DNA of 21,955 nt from an uncultured Eisenbergiella sp. Lineage in GTDB: Bacteria > Bacillota > Clostridia > Lachnospirales > Lachnospiraceae. The DNA lies in NCBI GenBank assembly GCA_948960675.1, contig CARDPF010000012.1, forward strand, positions 1-21,955. Reading direction: 5' to 3'. The notes below the pieces were generated by a model, which worked only from the letters and a program-made list of their open reading frames with translations, searched no databases and was not told where the DNA came from. The translations under genes were made by a program, and so were the position numbers. Shown here one piece after another: positions 1 through 7,938 of this stretch (within the stretch, counting starts at the first letter, position 1; every line of letters starts with the position of its first letter).

Positions 1-484
1 TGGGAGTGAGATAGGAAACCAAATCGCACCCGGCCCTTCTTTGCACCAGAATGCCTGCCAGGTACGGCCCTACATTATTGTAGACAAAACGGGTATCCGG
101 GGCGTGGACAAAGGGGATTGCAAAAGACAGCTTTACCCAGTCGTCCTCCTCGTAAAAAGGACGTTGTCCGCCCATCAGGCTGCCGTTTTCCTGTCCGAGA
201 CACATCGTCAGCAAATCCCGGACCGTTGCCGCTTCCAGGTTTTTGCTGATCACATCGGGCATTTCTTTTGGGAAAGCATCCGTCAGCTTTTCCGAAAGGG
301 ATAATAGTCCTTCCTGAACCGCAAAGCCTACCGCACAGGAAGTAAAACTTTTGGTTGCGGAATAAATGTTCCTGCGGCATTCTTCCTCATAAAGCCATTC
401 CCCGACAGGTTCCCCGTTTTGGGAAATCCTGATGCCGAGAACACCGAGGGGCTGGGCAATTTCTATAAATTTTCCGAGTTCCAT
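1..484 (-). CDS. Class C beta-lactamase-like serine hydrolase (5' part, runs off the window)
   Basis: The minus-strand frame opens at an ATG at 484 and stays open to the window edge, giving 161 residues of an incomplete protein. A strong AGGAGG site lies about 7 bases upstream of the start. Residues 42-45 read S-A-T-K, the SxxK motif of serine beta-lactamases and penicillin-recognising esterases, and residues 135-137 read Y-N-N, the second YxN-type motif. The third (KTG/HxG) motif would lie outside the window. There is no obvious signal peptide, so a cytoplasmic esterase or peptidase-like role is as likely as beta-lactam hydrolysis. This family is often annotated as serine hydrolase of unknown substrate. 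It is transcribed away from the HD-domain gene and has its own promoter at 678-706. Family assignment is solid; substrate is unknown. Confidence 0.85.
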   Translation of the reverse strand, partial: MELGKFIEIAQPLGVLGIRISQNGEPVGEWLYEEECRRNIYSATKSFTSCAVGFAVQEGLLSLSEKLTDAFPKEMPDVISKNLEAATVRDLLTMCLGQENGSLMGGQRPFYEEDDWVKLSFAIPFVHAPDTRFVYNNVGPYLAGILVQRRAGCDLVSYLTP

Positions 485-567
485 GCGTATATCCTCCTTT
501 TTGGGTTTTAGGTCAACACTTTGGCGGCAGTCTTTGCACAGAAAAACCCGCAATACCGCCCCGAATC

Positions 568-674
568 GTTACTATGAAAGTACCAAAACCTACAAGCAGG
601 ACTGCGCACTTGCTGCGCAGTCCGTGCACGCACCATGCGGCAAGGCCGCATGTGTGCATGCCGTTTATAGTAAC
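568..674. repeat. Palindrome-rich element with 8-bp terminal inverted repeats
   Basis: GTTACTAT (568-575) and ATAGTAAC (667-674) are perfect inverted repeats enclosing two further perfect hairpins: a 10-bp stem with a 5-nt loop at 599-623 (GGACTGCGCA / TGCGCAGTCC) and an 8-bp stem with a 3-nt loop at 634-652 (CATGCGGC / GCCGCATG). Neither hairpin is followed by a T run, so they do not look like simple terminators. The element fills the intergenic space between the hydrolase and the HD gene and would lie in the leader of the hydrolase transcript. It could be a REP/MITE-like palindromic repeat or a structured 5' leader. It has no coding capacity I recognise. Confidence 0.7.
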
Positions 675-677
675 TAT

Positions 678-706
678 ATTGTAACACGAACATATGGAGG
701 TGGCAA
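678..706 (-). promoter_or_regulatory. SigA-like promoter for the serine hydrolase
   Basis: On the minus strand, TTGCCA (706-701) is followed after exactly 17 bases by TACAAT (683-678). Transcription would start near 671 and give a leader of about 185 nt that includes the whole palindrome-rich element. An imperfect palindrome (GTTAC-TG-GTAAC, 709-720) lies just upstream and could be an operator shared with the divergent gene. Confidence 0.65.
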
Positions 707-736
707 TTGTTACTGGTAACCAATACGATTATGTGG

Positions 737-742
737 TATACT
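737..742 (+). promoter_or_regulatory. Possible -10 element for the HD-domain gene
   Basis: TATACT stands 64 bases before the proposed start at 807. The hexamer 17 bases upstream is a poor match to TTGACA and overlaps the GTTAC-TG-GTAAC palindrome, so this may be a regulated promoter. Weak evidence. Confidence 0.35.
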
Positions 743-806
743 ATCAAAAAAGAGGCAGGTTTACAAAACAGGATGCCGGACAGGAAAGGGTAAAGGAGTG
801 AGGGCA

Positions 807-1313
807 TTGGACAAAAAGGAGAGGCTGCGGGCAAAAAGGCTGCGCATCATGGAGCACCGGGCGCGTATCCGGCAGTATGCAAAGGACATTTTGCAGTCTT
901 ACAATTTTCGCAGGTCGGAACAGTTCTTGCAGCACGGGAGCGTATCGGTCAAGCGGCATAGCCTGCGGGTGGCGGAGTGCAGCATTTGGATTGGGGAAAA
1001 GCTAAAGAAGCTGGGAATTTCCTGTAAGGAGCGGGAACTGATACGGGGTGCGCTGCTGCATGACTATTTTTTGTATGACTGGCATGATAAGAACAGTCAT
1101 AAAAGGCTGCACGGTTTTCACCATCCCCATGTGGCCCTGCTAAACGCCAGCCGGGAATACCGGTTATCCCCCAGGGAGAGGGATATTATCGAAAAGCATA
1201 TGTGGCCTCTTACGGTGAAGCTGCCTGCGTGCAGGGAAGCATGGATTGTGACGGCAGCCGATAAATATTGTTCTTTGAAAGAGACGTTATTTTGCAGGGG
1301 CAAATGTGTATGA
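807..1313 (+). CDS. HD-domain protein (putative metal-dependent phosphohydrolase)
   Basis: A small protein of 168 residues. A His at 51, the HD doublet at 85-86, the H-rich stretch H-G-F-H-H at 102-106 and a late Asp in AADKY fit the metal-binding pattern of the HD superfamily, whose members hydrolyse phosphomonoesters or phosphodiesters, often of nucleotides. The N-terminal 40 residues are basic and probably helical. I chose a TTG start at 807 because AAAGGAG (792-798) lies 8 bases upstream. The in-frame GTG at 798 would overlap that ribosome binding site. The stop TGA overlaps the next gene's ATG (ATGA, 1310-1313), so the two are probably translated together. The substrate cannot be deduced from the sequence. 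Confidence 0.85.
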   Translation: MDKKERLRAKRLRIMEHRARIRQYAKDILQSYNFRRSEQFLQHGSVSVKRHSLRVAECSIWIGEKLKKLGISCKERELIRGALLHDYFLYDWHDKNSHKRLHGFHHPHVALLNASREYRLSPRERDIIEKHMWPLTVKLPACREAWIVTAADKYCSLKETLFCRGKCV

Positions 1314-2812
1314 GCCGGGAAGAATCCCTGCTTTCCCGGCTGGAGGATTACGCCGGGAGTGATTTTTATCCTTTTCACATGCCGGGGCATAAGAGGAATG
1401 CTATGCCGTTTATGGGGGAGGGACGGCGGGGGCAGGCCCTTTTGGGGGCGTTTGCGCTGGATATTACGGAAATCGACGGTTTTGACAACCTGCATGAGCC
1501 GGAAGGGATTTTGCGGGAGGCCATGGGCAGGGCGGCCCGGCTTTACGGGGCAGATGCAGCTTTCTACAGTGTCAACGGCAGTACGGCGGGAATTTTGGCC
1601 ATGATCAGTGCAGCGGTGCCGGAGGGCGGGAAGCTGATTATGGCGCGCAACTGTCATAAAGCGGTATATCATGCCGTGTATTTGCGAAAACTCCGCCCGG
1701 TATACCTGTATCCAAGAACCGTGCCCCAATGGGGGATAGCGGATGTCATTACGGCCGGGCAGGTGGAAGAGGCGCTGCAGCTGCATCCGGACGCGGCGGC
1801 GGTTTTGCTTGTGTCCCCCACTTATGACGGGGTGGTTGCGGATGTGGGGGAAATTGCCGGGGTTGCACACCGCTTTGGCGTTCCGTTGCTGGTGGACGCC
1901 GCGCATGGCGCGCATTTTGGTTTTCATCCCGGCTTTCCGGACAGCCCGGTACATTTGGGGGCGGATGCGGTGGTGGTCAGTCTGCACAAGACCCTGCCGT
2001 GCATGACGCAGACCGGGCTTTTGCTTGTAAAGGGGGAGAGGGTGGAGGCAGGGCGTGTCCGGTTTTTCATGGGAGTTTACCAGACCAGTTCCCCTTCCTA
2101 CCTCCTGATGGCCAGTATGGACAGCTGCATCCGGGCGGTGGAGGAAAAGGGAAGCGCTTTATGGGATGATTTTTTTAGGGACAGGGAAGATTTTTTGAAG
2201 GAGACGGCAAAGCTGTCCTTTTTGCGGGCGGTGACGCAGGGGACGCATGGAAACAGCGTTTGGCGGTGGGATCCGGGGAAGATTTTGCTCACCGCATCCT
2301 GTGACAGACTTTCCGGAAAGGAATTATATAACATTTTGCTGGAACGGTATCATTTACAGATGGAAGCGGCGGATGCTGCTGGGGTGACGGCCATCGTGAC
2401 CTGCTGTGACCGCAGGGAAGGATGGCAAAGGCTTGCGGCAGCGCTGCGGGAAATCGACGCTTTATATACGCATGCCGGGGGTTTGGCGCACGCAGGAGAG
2501 GATAAGCGGGTTTTGCCGCCTTATCCGGTTCTGGAGGCATCGTGCAGAATACATGATGCGGTGGAGTCCCGGGCAGAAAAGGTATGGCTGTGCCGTGCCG
2601 AGGGTCGTGTCAGTGCGGAATTTATCAACCTGTATCCGCCGGGAATTCCCATCGCAGTGCCGGGCGAACGGTTGGACAGCGCCGCAGTCCGGCTGCTGGA
2701 AGAATATGAAGGACAGGGACTGGCGGTCTGCGGTGTGGAACGTGGCATGGTCAGGGTTTTGCAGGGGAAGGGTTGTAATGGTTTAGGTCAGGTCGGCGCG
2801 GTTATCCTGTGA
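1310..2812 (+). CDS. Orn/Lys/Arg decarboxylase family PLP enzyme (YaaO/SpeA-like)
   Basis: This 500-residue protein belongs to the fold-type I decarboxylases acting on ornithine, lysine or arginine. It opens with the typical HMPGHKRN motif, followed by DNLHEPEG and NGSTAGI. The PLP-binding lysine is K227 in [11 protein letters not shown]. The C-terminal domain carries NLYPPGIPI, also characteristic. Length matches B. subtilis YaaO/SpeA (about 480-490), not the 700+ residue inducible enterobacterial enzymes with a wing domain. The ATG at 1310 overlaps the previous stop; ATG 1304 lies only 3 bases from the nearest purine-rich site. Family members make cadaverine, putrescine or agmatine; which one here cannot be read off. 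Its place upstream of holB mirrors B. subtilis yaaO. The following glpK open frame begins at its stop codon. Confidence 0.9.
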   Translation: MSREESLLSRLEDYAGSDFYPFHMPGHKRNAMPFMGEGRRGQALLGAFALDITEIDGFDNLHEPEGILREAMGRAARLYGADAAFYSVNGSTAGILAMISAAVPEGGKLIMARNCHKAVYHAVYLRKLRPVYLYPRTVPQWGIADVITAGQVEEALQLHPDAAAVLLVSPTYDGVVADVGEIAGVAHRFGVPLLVDAAHGAHFGFHPGFPDSPVHLGADAVVVSLHKTLPCMTQTGLLLVKGERVEAGRVRFFMGVYQTSSPSYLLMASMDSCIRAVEEKGSALWDDFFRDREDFLKETAKLSFLRAVTQGTHGNSVWRWDPGKILLTASCDRLSGKELYNILLERYHLQMEAADAAGVTAIVTCCDRREGWQRLAAALREIDALYTHAGGLAHAGEDKRVLPPYPVLEASCRIHDAVESRAEKVWLCRAEGRVSAEFINLYPPGIPIAVPGERLDSAAVRLLEEYEGQGLAVCGVERGMVRVLQGKGCNGLGQVGAVIL

Positions 2813-2850
2813 GGACAGAATTTCCTGCGTACGGCAGAATGAGAGGACGC

Positions 2851-4356
2851 ATGAAAAAATATGTGATGGCATTGGATCAGGGAACGACCAGTTCCCGCTG
2901 TATTTTGTTTGACCGGCAGGGAAAGGTCTGTTCCATTGCGCAAAAGGAATTTACCCAATATTACCCGAAGCCGGGGTGGGTGGAGCACAATCCGTTGGAG
3001 ATTTGGTCCTCCCAGCTTTCCGTGGCGGTGGAGGCGATGGGGCAGATCGGCGCAGATATTGGGGAAATTGCGGCAATCGGGATCACAAACCAGCGGGAGA
3101 CTACCGTCTGCTTTTCCAAGAAGACCGGGAAGCCGGTTTATCCGGCGATCGTATGGCAGTGCCGCCGCACGGCGGACCGGATTGAGCGGTTAAAAGCGGA
3201 AGGGTTTGACCGGGTGATCCGGGAGCGCACCGGTTTGGTGCCGGACGCTTATTTTTCCGCCACGAAGATCGAGTGGATTTTGGACAACGTGGAAGGCGCG
3301 CGGCAGATGGCCATGGAGGGGGACCTTTTGTTTGGCACGGTGGATACCTGGCTGATCTGGAACCTGACGAAGGGCAGGGTGTTTGTGACGGATTACACCA
3401 ATGCCTCCCGCACCATGCTGTTTGACATTTATAAAAGGGAATGGGACGACGAAATTCTTTCCTATTTCGGAATTCCCAAAAGCATGCTTCCTAAGGTAGC
3501 GCCCTCCAGCTGCGTATACGGTTTGAGCGACGAAACCGTGGTAGGAGGGGAAATCCCGATTGCGGGCGCGGCGGGCGACCAGCAGGCGGCATTGTTTGGC
3601 CAATGCTGCTTTGGGGCTGGGGAGGCGAAAAATACATACGGTACGGGTTGTTTTTTGCTGATGAATACCGGGGAGAAGCCGATTGTCTCCCAAAATGGTC
3701 TGCTGACCACCATTGCGGCGGGACGGGAAGGAAAGGTTTGTTATGCCTTGGAGGGCAGCGTGTTCGTGGCCGGTGCGGCGGTGCAATGGCTGCGGGACGA
3801 ACTGCGCATGATCAAAACGGCCCCGCAGTGCGAAGAATATGCAAAGGCGGTGCAGGATACGGCAGGGGTTTATGTGGTTCCCGCTTTCACGGGGTTGGGG
3901 GCGCCTTATTGGAATCCTTACGCGAGGGGGATTGTCACGGGGCTGACCAGGGGGGCGTCCAAAGAGCACCTGATCCGTGCCACGCTGGAATCCCTGGCGT
4001 ACCAGACCGCAGAGGTGATTGAGGCGATGGAAAAGGATGCGGGTATGCCGCTTTTGGGACTGCGGGTGGACGGCGGCGCTTCCGCCAACGATTTTCTCAT
4101 GCAGTTCCAGGCGGATATCCTGCATAAGGAAGTGCTCCGGCCAAAATGCATAGAGACTACCGCTTTGGGGGCGGCGTATCTTGCGGGGCTTGCCGTGGGA
4201 TTTTGGAAGGACGAGGATGACATCCGTGAAAACTGGGCGTTAGCCAATACCTTTGTTCCCCGCATGGAAACGCAGGAGAGGATAGAAAGGTTAAGGGGCT
4301 GGAAACGCGCCGTGCAGGCGGCATTGTTTCTGGCCGGTGGACAGGATCAGGCGTGA
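2851..4356 (+). CDS. glpK: Glycerol kinase
   Basis: A cytoplasmic FGGY-family kinase that phosphorylates glycerol to sn-glycerol 3-phosphate with ATP. The 501-residue product has the normal GlpK length and motifs: [10 protein letters not shown] at residues 7-16, [11 protein letters not shown] with the catalytic-base Asp at 243 (E. coli 245), [18 protein letters not shown] and [10 protein letters not shown]. The ATG at 2851 has GAGAGG just upstream and gives the canonical [10 protein letters not shown] start. An in-frame GTG at 2809 would add 14 unlikely residues and has no binding site. No glpF or glpD is nearby, so it is isolated from other glycerol genes and sits in a replication/RNA-modification cluster. 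The segment before the PIAGAAGDQ motif reads DETVVGGE and lacks the HFYG-type His that HPr phosphorylates in many Firmicutes GlpKs. Confidence 0.96.
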   Translation: MKKYVMALDQGTTSSRCILFDRQGKVCSIAQKEFTQYYPKPGWVEHNPLEIWSSQLSVAVEAMGQIGADIGEIAAIGITNQRETTVCFSKKTGKPVYPAIVWQCRRTADRIERLKAEGFDRVIRERTGLVPDAYFSATKIEWILDNVEGARQMAMEGDLLFGTVDTWLIWNLTKGRVFVTDYTNASRTMLFDIYKREWDDEILSYFGIPKSMLPKVAPSSCVYGLSDETVVGGEIPIAGAAGDQQAALFGQCCFGAGEAKNTYGTGCFLLMNTGEKPIVSQNGLLTTIAAGREGKVCYALEGSVFVAGAAVQWLRDELRMIKTAPQCEEYAKAVQDTAGVYVVPAFTGLGAPYWNPYARGIVTGLTRGASKEHLIRATLESLAYQTAEVIEAMEKDAGMPLLGLRVDGGASANDFLMQFQADILHKEVLRPKCIETTALGAAYLAGLAVGFWKDEDDIRENWALANTFVPRMETQERIERLRGWKRAVQAALFLAGGQDQA

Positions 4357-4943
4357 TGGGCAGGATATTTTATATTATGGGGAAAAGCTCCTCGGGCAAG
4401 GATACCATTTACAGAAAGCTTTTGGGGGAGGGGGAATTTGCCTTCCGCACGTTGATTCCCTATACCACAAGGCCGGTGCGCAGCGGGGAAAAGGACGGCG
4501 TGGATTACTTTTTTACGGATCAGGAAGGCCTTGAGGGAATACGGCGGGAGGGAAAGCTGGTCGAACTGCGCTCCTATCACACGGTTCTGGGAATTTGGCA
4601 TTATTTTACGGTAGACGACGGGCAGGTCGATCTGGCAAAATGGAATTATCTGCTGGTGGGAACGCTGGAATCGTACCGGGCGATGCAGCGCTATTTCGGG
4701 GAGGAAGCGCTGGTTCCCATTTTGGTGGAACTCGAAGACGGCATGCGCCTGCAGCGGGCGCTGGACCGGGAAAAGGCGCAGGATGCGCCAAAGTATGCGG
4801 AGATGTGCAGGCGCTTTTTGGCGGATGAGGCAGATTTTTCGGAGGAACATATACGGGAGGCAAAGATTGCCCAAAGGTTTGAAAACCGGGTGCTTGTAGA
4901 CTGTCTGGAGCAGATACGGGCTTATATCCGCAGGCGGATGTAA
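4356..4943 (+). CDS. Guanylate-kinase-like nucleoside monophosphate kinase
   Basis: A 195-residue P-loop kinase starting at the ATG that overlaps the glpK stop (TGATG, 4354-4358). A GTG one codon earlier is also possible. The Walker A is GKSSSGKDT (residues 9-17), against GPSGxGKxT in typical Gmk. The guanylate kinase signature TTRPVRSGEKDGVDYFF (37-53) is intact. The following GMP-binding part is divergent: the usual GNYYGT segment reads HTVLGIWHYFT, and the DxxG segment that carries an acidic GMP contact reads LLVGTLESY. It may be a paralogue with altered acceptor specificity; a separate housekeeping gmk would be expected elsewhere in the genome. In B. subtilis the equivalent position before holB is held by tmk. 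I leave the symbol blank because the activity is uncertain. Confidence 0.82.
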   Translation: MGRIFYIMGKSSSGKDTIYRKLLGEGEFAFRTLIPYTTRPVRSGEKDGVDYFFTDQEGLEGIRREGKLVELRSYHTVLGIWHYFTVDDGQVDLAKWNYLLVGTLESYRAMQRYFGEEALVPILVELEDGMRLQRALDREKAQDAPKYAEMCRRFLADEADFSEEHIREAKIAQRFENRVLVDCLEQIRAYIRRRM

Positions 4944-5067
4944 TGTTTTAGCGATGCTGCAATACGTTGCGACGGTATCAGGCCTAAGGCCGGAGGGCAA
5001 TTTGGTTTTGCAGGGCGAAACGGAAAGAAGGGATGCGCGCATGCGTGTCCAAAAGGAGGCGGGGAAT

Positions 5068-6060
5068 ATGGCAAGGTTTACGGATATTATCGGGCAGGAG
5101 CAGATTCGGGAGCATTTGCAGACGGCGCTTAGGACAAAACAGGTTTCCCATGCATATATCATCAACGGGGAGCGCAATTCAGGAAAAGAGTTTATCGCGA
5201 AGGTTTTCGCCATGGCGCTGCAGTGTGAAAACGGTGGGGAGGAACCCTGTCAGGAATGCCATTCCTGTAAGCAGGCGCTTTCGCGCAACCATCCGGATAT
5301 CATCCGGCTGGTGCATGAAAAGCCAAACTCCATCGGTGTGGACGATATCCGTACCCAGATTAACCAGGATATGGGAATCAGGCCGTATCAGGGGCCGTAT
5401 AAGGTTTATTTGATCAGCGAAGGGGAAAAAATGACCGTACAGGCGCAGAACGCGCTGCTAAAGACGCTGGAGGAGCCGCCCCGGTATGGAGTGGTCATTA
5501 TTATGACAAGCAGTATCGAAACGCTGCTGCCCACAATTCTGAGCCGGTGCGTGGTGCTCCATATGCGGCCCGTTAAGGACGAGGTGGTGCGCAAATACCT
5601 GATGGAAACGCTGCAGATCCCGGATTATAAAGCGGAGGTCTGTACCGCTTTTGCGCGGGGCAATATCGGACGGGCCAAGCTGCTTGCCACCAGCGAGGAA
5701 TTTGAGAACGTGCGGGAAGAGGCGGTGACGCTGCTAAAATATATCAATGAGATGGAAATTTCGGAGATTGTGGCGGCCATCAGGAAGATTTCGGAGTATC
5801 AGCTGGATGTGAGCGACTATTTGGACATCCTTTCCATCTGGTACCGGGATATTTTGATGTTTAAGGCATTGAATGATGCAAACCACTTGATTTTCCGGCA
5901 GGAAATACAGTATATTAGGAAGGTGGCCGACCGGAGTTCCTATGAGGGTATCGAAACGATTCTGCGTGCCCTTGACAAGGCAAAGGCCAGACTGTCGGCC
6001 AATGTCAGTTTTGACTTGACGATGGAACTTCTGCTTTTGACGATACAGGAGAATTCTTAA
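5068..6060 (+). CDS. holB: DNA polymerase III delta' subunit
   Basis: Clamp-loader subunit of the replicative polymerase. The 330-residue product starts MARFTDIIGQEQI, typical of the family, with AAAGGAGG (5052-5059) 8 bases upstream of the ATG at 5068. Earlier in-frame ATGs at 4954 and 5041 lack this support. It has a zinc module (Cys 53, 61, 64 and 67) inserted after a degenerate Walker A (GERNSGKE, 34-41; Glu in place of the usual Ser/Thr), in line with delta' not hydrolysing ATP. The SRC motif at 159-161 is the sensor/arginine-finger feature that delta' uses on the neighbouring subunit. It lies about 120 bases after the kinase gene and 62 bases before ricT, as in the B. subtilis holB-yaaT pair. 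Confidence 0.93.
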   Translation: MARFTDIIGQEQIREHLQTALRTKQVSHAYIINGERNSGKEFIAKVFAMALQCENGGEEPCQECHSCKQALSRNHPDIIRLVHEKPNSIGVDDIRTQINQDMGIRPYQGPYKVYLISEGEKMTVQAQNALLKTLEEPPRYGVVIIMTSSIETLLPTILSRCVVLHMRPVKDEVVRKYLMETLQIPDYKAEVCTAFARGNIGRAKLLATSEEFENVREEAVTLLKYINEMEISEIVAAIRKISEYQLDVSDYLDILSIWYRDILMFKALNDANHLIFRQEIQYIRKVADRSSYEGIETILRALDKAKARLSANVSFDLTMELLLLTIQENS

Positions 6061-6122
6061 AAGATAGGTCTGTAAAAGGCCGGATGGCCTGCGGGTATGG
6101 GCAGGCGGGAGGTTGATAGGGC

Positions 6123-7040
6123 ATGAAAGTAATCGGGGTGCGTTTTCGGACGGCGGGAAAGATTTATTATTTTGACCCGTTGCATTTTCAGGTAAAAAGG
6201 GGAGACCATGTGATCGTGGAGACGGCGCGCGGCGTGGAATACGGCACTGTAGTGGGGGATATCCGCGATGTGGAGGAATCCAAGGTCGTACAGCCCTTAA
6301 AACCGGTATTGCGTGTGGCGACGGAGCGCGACGACGAGCAGGAAGCGGGCAACAAAATCCGGGAAAAAGAGGCTTACCGGATTTGTCAGGAAAAAATCGG
6401 GAAGCACGGATTGGAAATGAAGCTGATCGATGCGGAGTATACGTTTGACAACAATAAGGTATTGTTTTATTTTACCGCGGATGGACGGATTGATTTTAGG
6501 GAACTGGTAAAGGATTTGGCCAGTGTGTTTAAAACCAGGATTGAGTTGCGCCAGATCGGGGTGCGCGACGAGACGAAGATTTTGGGCGGCGTGGGCATTT
6601 GCGGCAGGGTTTTATGCTGCCATAACCATCTGTCGGAGTTTATTCCGGTATCCATCAAGATGGCCAAGGAGCAGAACCTTTCCTTAAACCCTACCAAGAT
6701 TTCAGGGGTGTGCGGCAGGCTGATGTGCTGTTTAAAGCATGAGGAGGAGACCTATGAGGATTTGAACCGCAGGCTTCCCAATGTGGGCGATTACGTGACT
6801 ACGGACGACGGATTGAAGGGGGAGGTGGCCTCTGTCAACGTACTGCGCCAGCTGGTCAAGGTGATTGTGGACGTGGACGACGAAAAAGAGATACATGAAT
6901 ACCGGGTGGAGCAGCTGCGGTTTAAAAGAAAGCATGGGCGGACGCGCAGGCCCGAGAATGCGGATGAGAGAGAACTGCGGGAATTGGAAAAGCTGGAGAA
7001 GGAAGAAAAAAAGGGCGCAAAGTCGAAGCTGGATGACTAG
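6123..7040 (+). CDS. ricT: PSP1-domain protein RicT (YaaT), RNase Y complex factor
   Basis: A 305-residue PSP1-domain protein. Two cysteine clusters, GICGRVLCC (Cys 160, 165, 166) and GVCGRLMCC (Cys 197, 202, 203), match those of B. subtilis RicT, which with RicA and RicF forms the iron-sulphur Y-complex that directs RNase Y maturation of mRNAs and influences sporulation and competence. The ATG at 6123 follows GGGAGG at about 9 bases. The C-terminal 35 residues are a highly charged Lys/Glu/Arg tail beyond the PSP1 fold, probably disordered; the protein is somewhat longer than the B. subtilis one. The next gene starts 17 bases after the stop. In B. subtilis yabA lies between the two; it is absent here. 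Confidence 0.92.
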   Translation: MKVIGVRFRTAGKIYYFDPLHFQVKRGDHVIVETARGVEYGTVVGDIRDVEESKVVQPLKPVLRVATERDDEQEAGNKIREKEAYRICQEKIGKHGLEMKLIDAEYTFDNNKVLFYFTADGRIDFRELVKDLASVFKTRIELRQIGVRDETKILGGVGICGRVLCCHNHLSEFIPVSIKMAKEQNLSLNPTKISGVCGRLMCCLKHEEETYEDLNRRLPNVGDYVTTDDGLKGEVASVNVLRQLVKVIVDVDDEKEIHEYRVEQLRFKRKHGRTRRPENADERELRELEKLEKEEKKGAKSKLDD

Positions 7041-7057
7041 GGCCCGGGAGGATTTCC

Positions 7058-7849
7058 ATGGTTGACCGAGGGGAAGACGAGAAACACTTGCGTGTACCTG
7101 TTGGGGGAGCAGGATATCTGCGCAGGGGGGAAAGGCTGGATGACTTACAGCGAAACGGATACCGGATTATCCAGAATCCGGGAAGGTTTTGCTTTGGGAT
7201 GGATGCGGTTTTGCTTTGCGGCTTTGCCAAGGACCGTATCAGACCCAATGCAAGGGTGCTGGATTTGGGAACCGGAACCGGAATCATCCCCCTTCTTTTG
7301 GCGGGGAGAACAAAGGCCTCCCATCTGACTGGACTGGAGATTTTGGAGGACAGTGCGGATATGGCACGACGCAGCGTGGCTTTGAACGGTCTGCAGGGAA
7401 AAATTGATATTTTGAAGGGGGATATCAAAGAAGCAGGTGGTCTTTTTGCGGCTGCTTCTTTTGACGTTGTGACGAGCAACCCCCCATATATGATCCGACA
7501 GCACGGGCTGGCCAATCCGGAAGAACCAAAGGCGGTCGCCCGCCATGAAATTTTGTGTACGCTGGAAGATGTGGTACATGCAGCGGCAAAGCTGCTGGTC
7601 TGCAAGGGCAGTTTTTTTATGGTACACAGGCCTTTTCGGCTGGCGGAGATTATGGTAACGCTGGAGCGCTGCGGGCTGGAGCCGAAACGGATGCAGCTGG
7701 TGTACCCGTTTGCAGATAAGGAACCGAACATGGTACTTTTGCAGGCTGTGCGGGGGGCAAAGCCCCGGCTGCAGGTGGAAAAGCCGTTGGTCATTTATGA
7801 GAGGCCGGGGGTTTATACGGAAGAAATTGAAAGGATTTACGGGTATTAG
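7058..7849 (+). CDS. trmN6: tRNA1(Val) (adenine(37)-N6)-methyltransferase-like protein (YabB)
   Basis: A 263-residue class I SAM methyltransferase. Motif I is VLDLGTGTG (67-75), the acidic SAM-ribose contact is in GLEI, and the N-methyltransferase catalytic motif is NPPY (141-144). The opening LDDLQRNGYRIIQNPGRFCFGMDAVLL is the hallmark of the YabB/YfiC (TrmN6) family, which in E. coli methylates A37 of tRNA-Val. The ATG at 7058 has GGGAGG 6 bases upstream. Position between ricT and rsmI matches yabB of B. subtilis. A GIY-YIG gene (yazA) usually follows in Bacillus, but here a lipoprotein gene does. The exact tRNA target in Clostridia is inferred from homology only. Confidence 0.88.
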   Translation: MVDRGEDEKHLRVPVGGAGYLRRGERLDDLQRNGYRIIQNPGRFCFGMDAVLLCGFAKDRIRPNARVLDLGTGTGIIPLLLAGRTKASHLTGLEILEDSADMARRSVALNGLQGKIDILKGDIKEAGGLFAAASFDVVTSNPPYMIRQHGLANPEEPKAVARHEILCTLEDVVHAAAKLLVCKGSFFMVHRPFRLAEIMVTLERCGLEPKRMQLVYPFADKEPNMVLLQAVRGAKPRLQVEKPLVIYERPGVYTEEIERIYGY

Positions 7850-7938
7850 GGCGTGTTTGAAAAATGCGCCAGGAGAAGCATATGAAAAAATCTTTTGAAC
7901 ATGCATATATACCCGCAAGGGCGGGCAGGAAGGTTGGA

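Noticed and set aside
1118..1987. Long minus-strand open frame (289 codons) opposite the decarboxylase gene
   Set aside because: It overlaps two well-supported plus-strand genes, its product has no recognisable motif and a Pro/His/Arg-rich composition typical of antisense frames in GC-rich genes.
2809..2850. GTG start for GlpK overlapping the decarboxylase stop
   Set aside because: There is no binding site upstream, and the extra residues are absent from known GlpK proteins; ATG 2851 has GAGAGG.
3190..4125. Long minus-strand open frame (311 codons) opposite glpK
   Set aside because: It lies wholly inside an unambiguous glycerol kinase gene and has the skewed composition of a shadow frame.
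4981..4991. GGCC-TAA-GGCC palindrome between the kinase gene and holB
   Set aside because: Only 4-bp arms and no T run; too weak to call a terminator or operator.
4954..5067. N-terminal extension of HolB by 38 residues
   Set aside because: The strong AAAGGAGG before 5068 and the family-typical MARFTDIIGQ start support the shorter protein.
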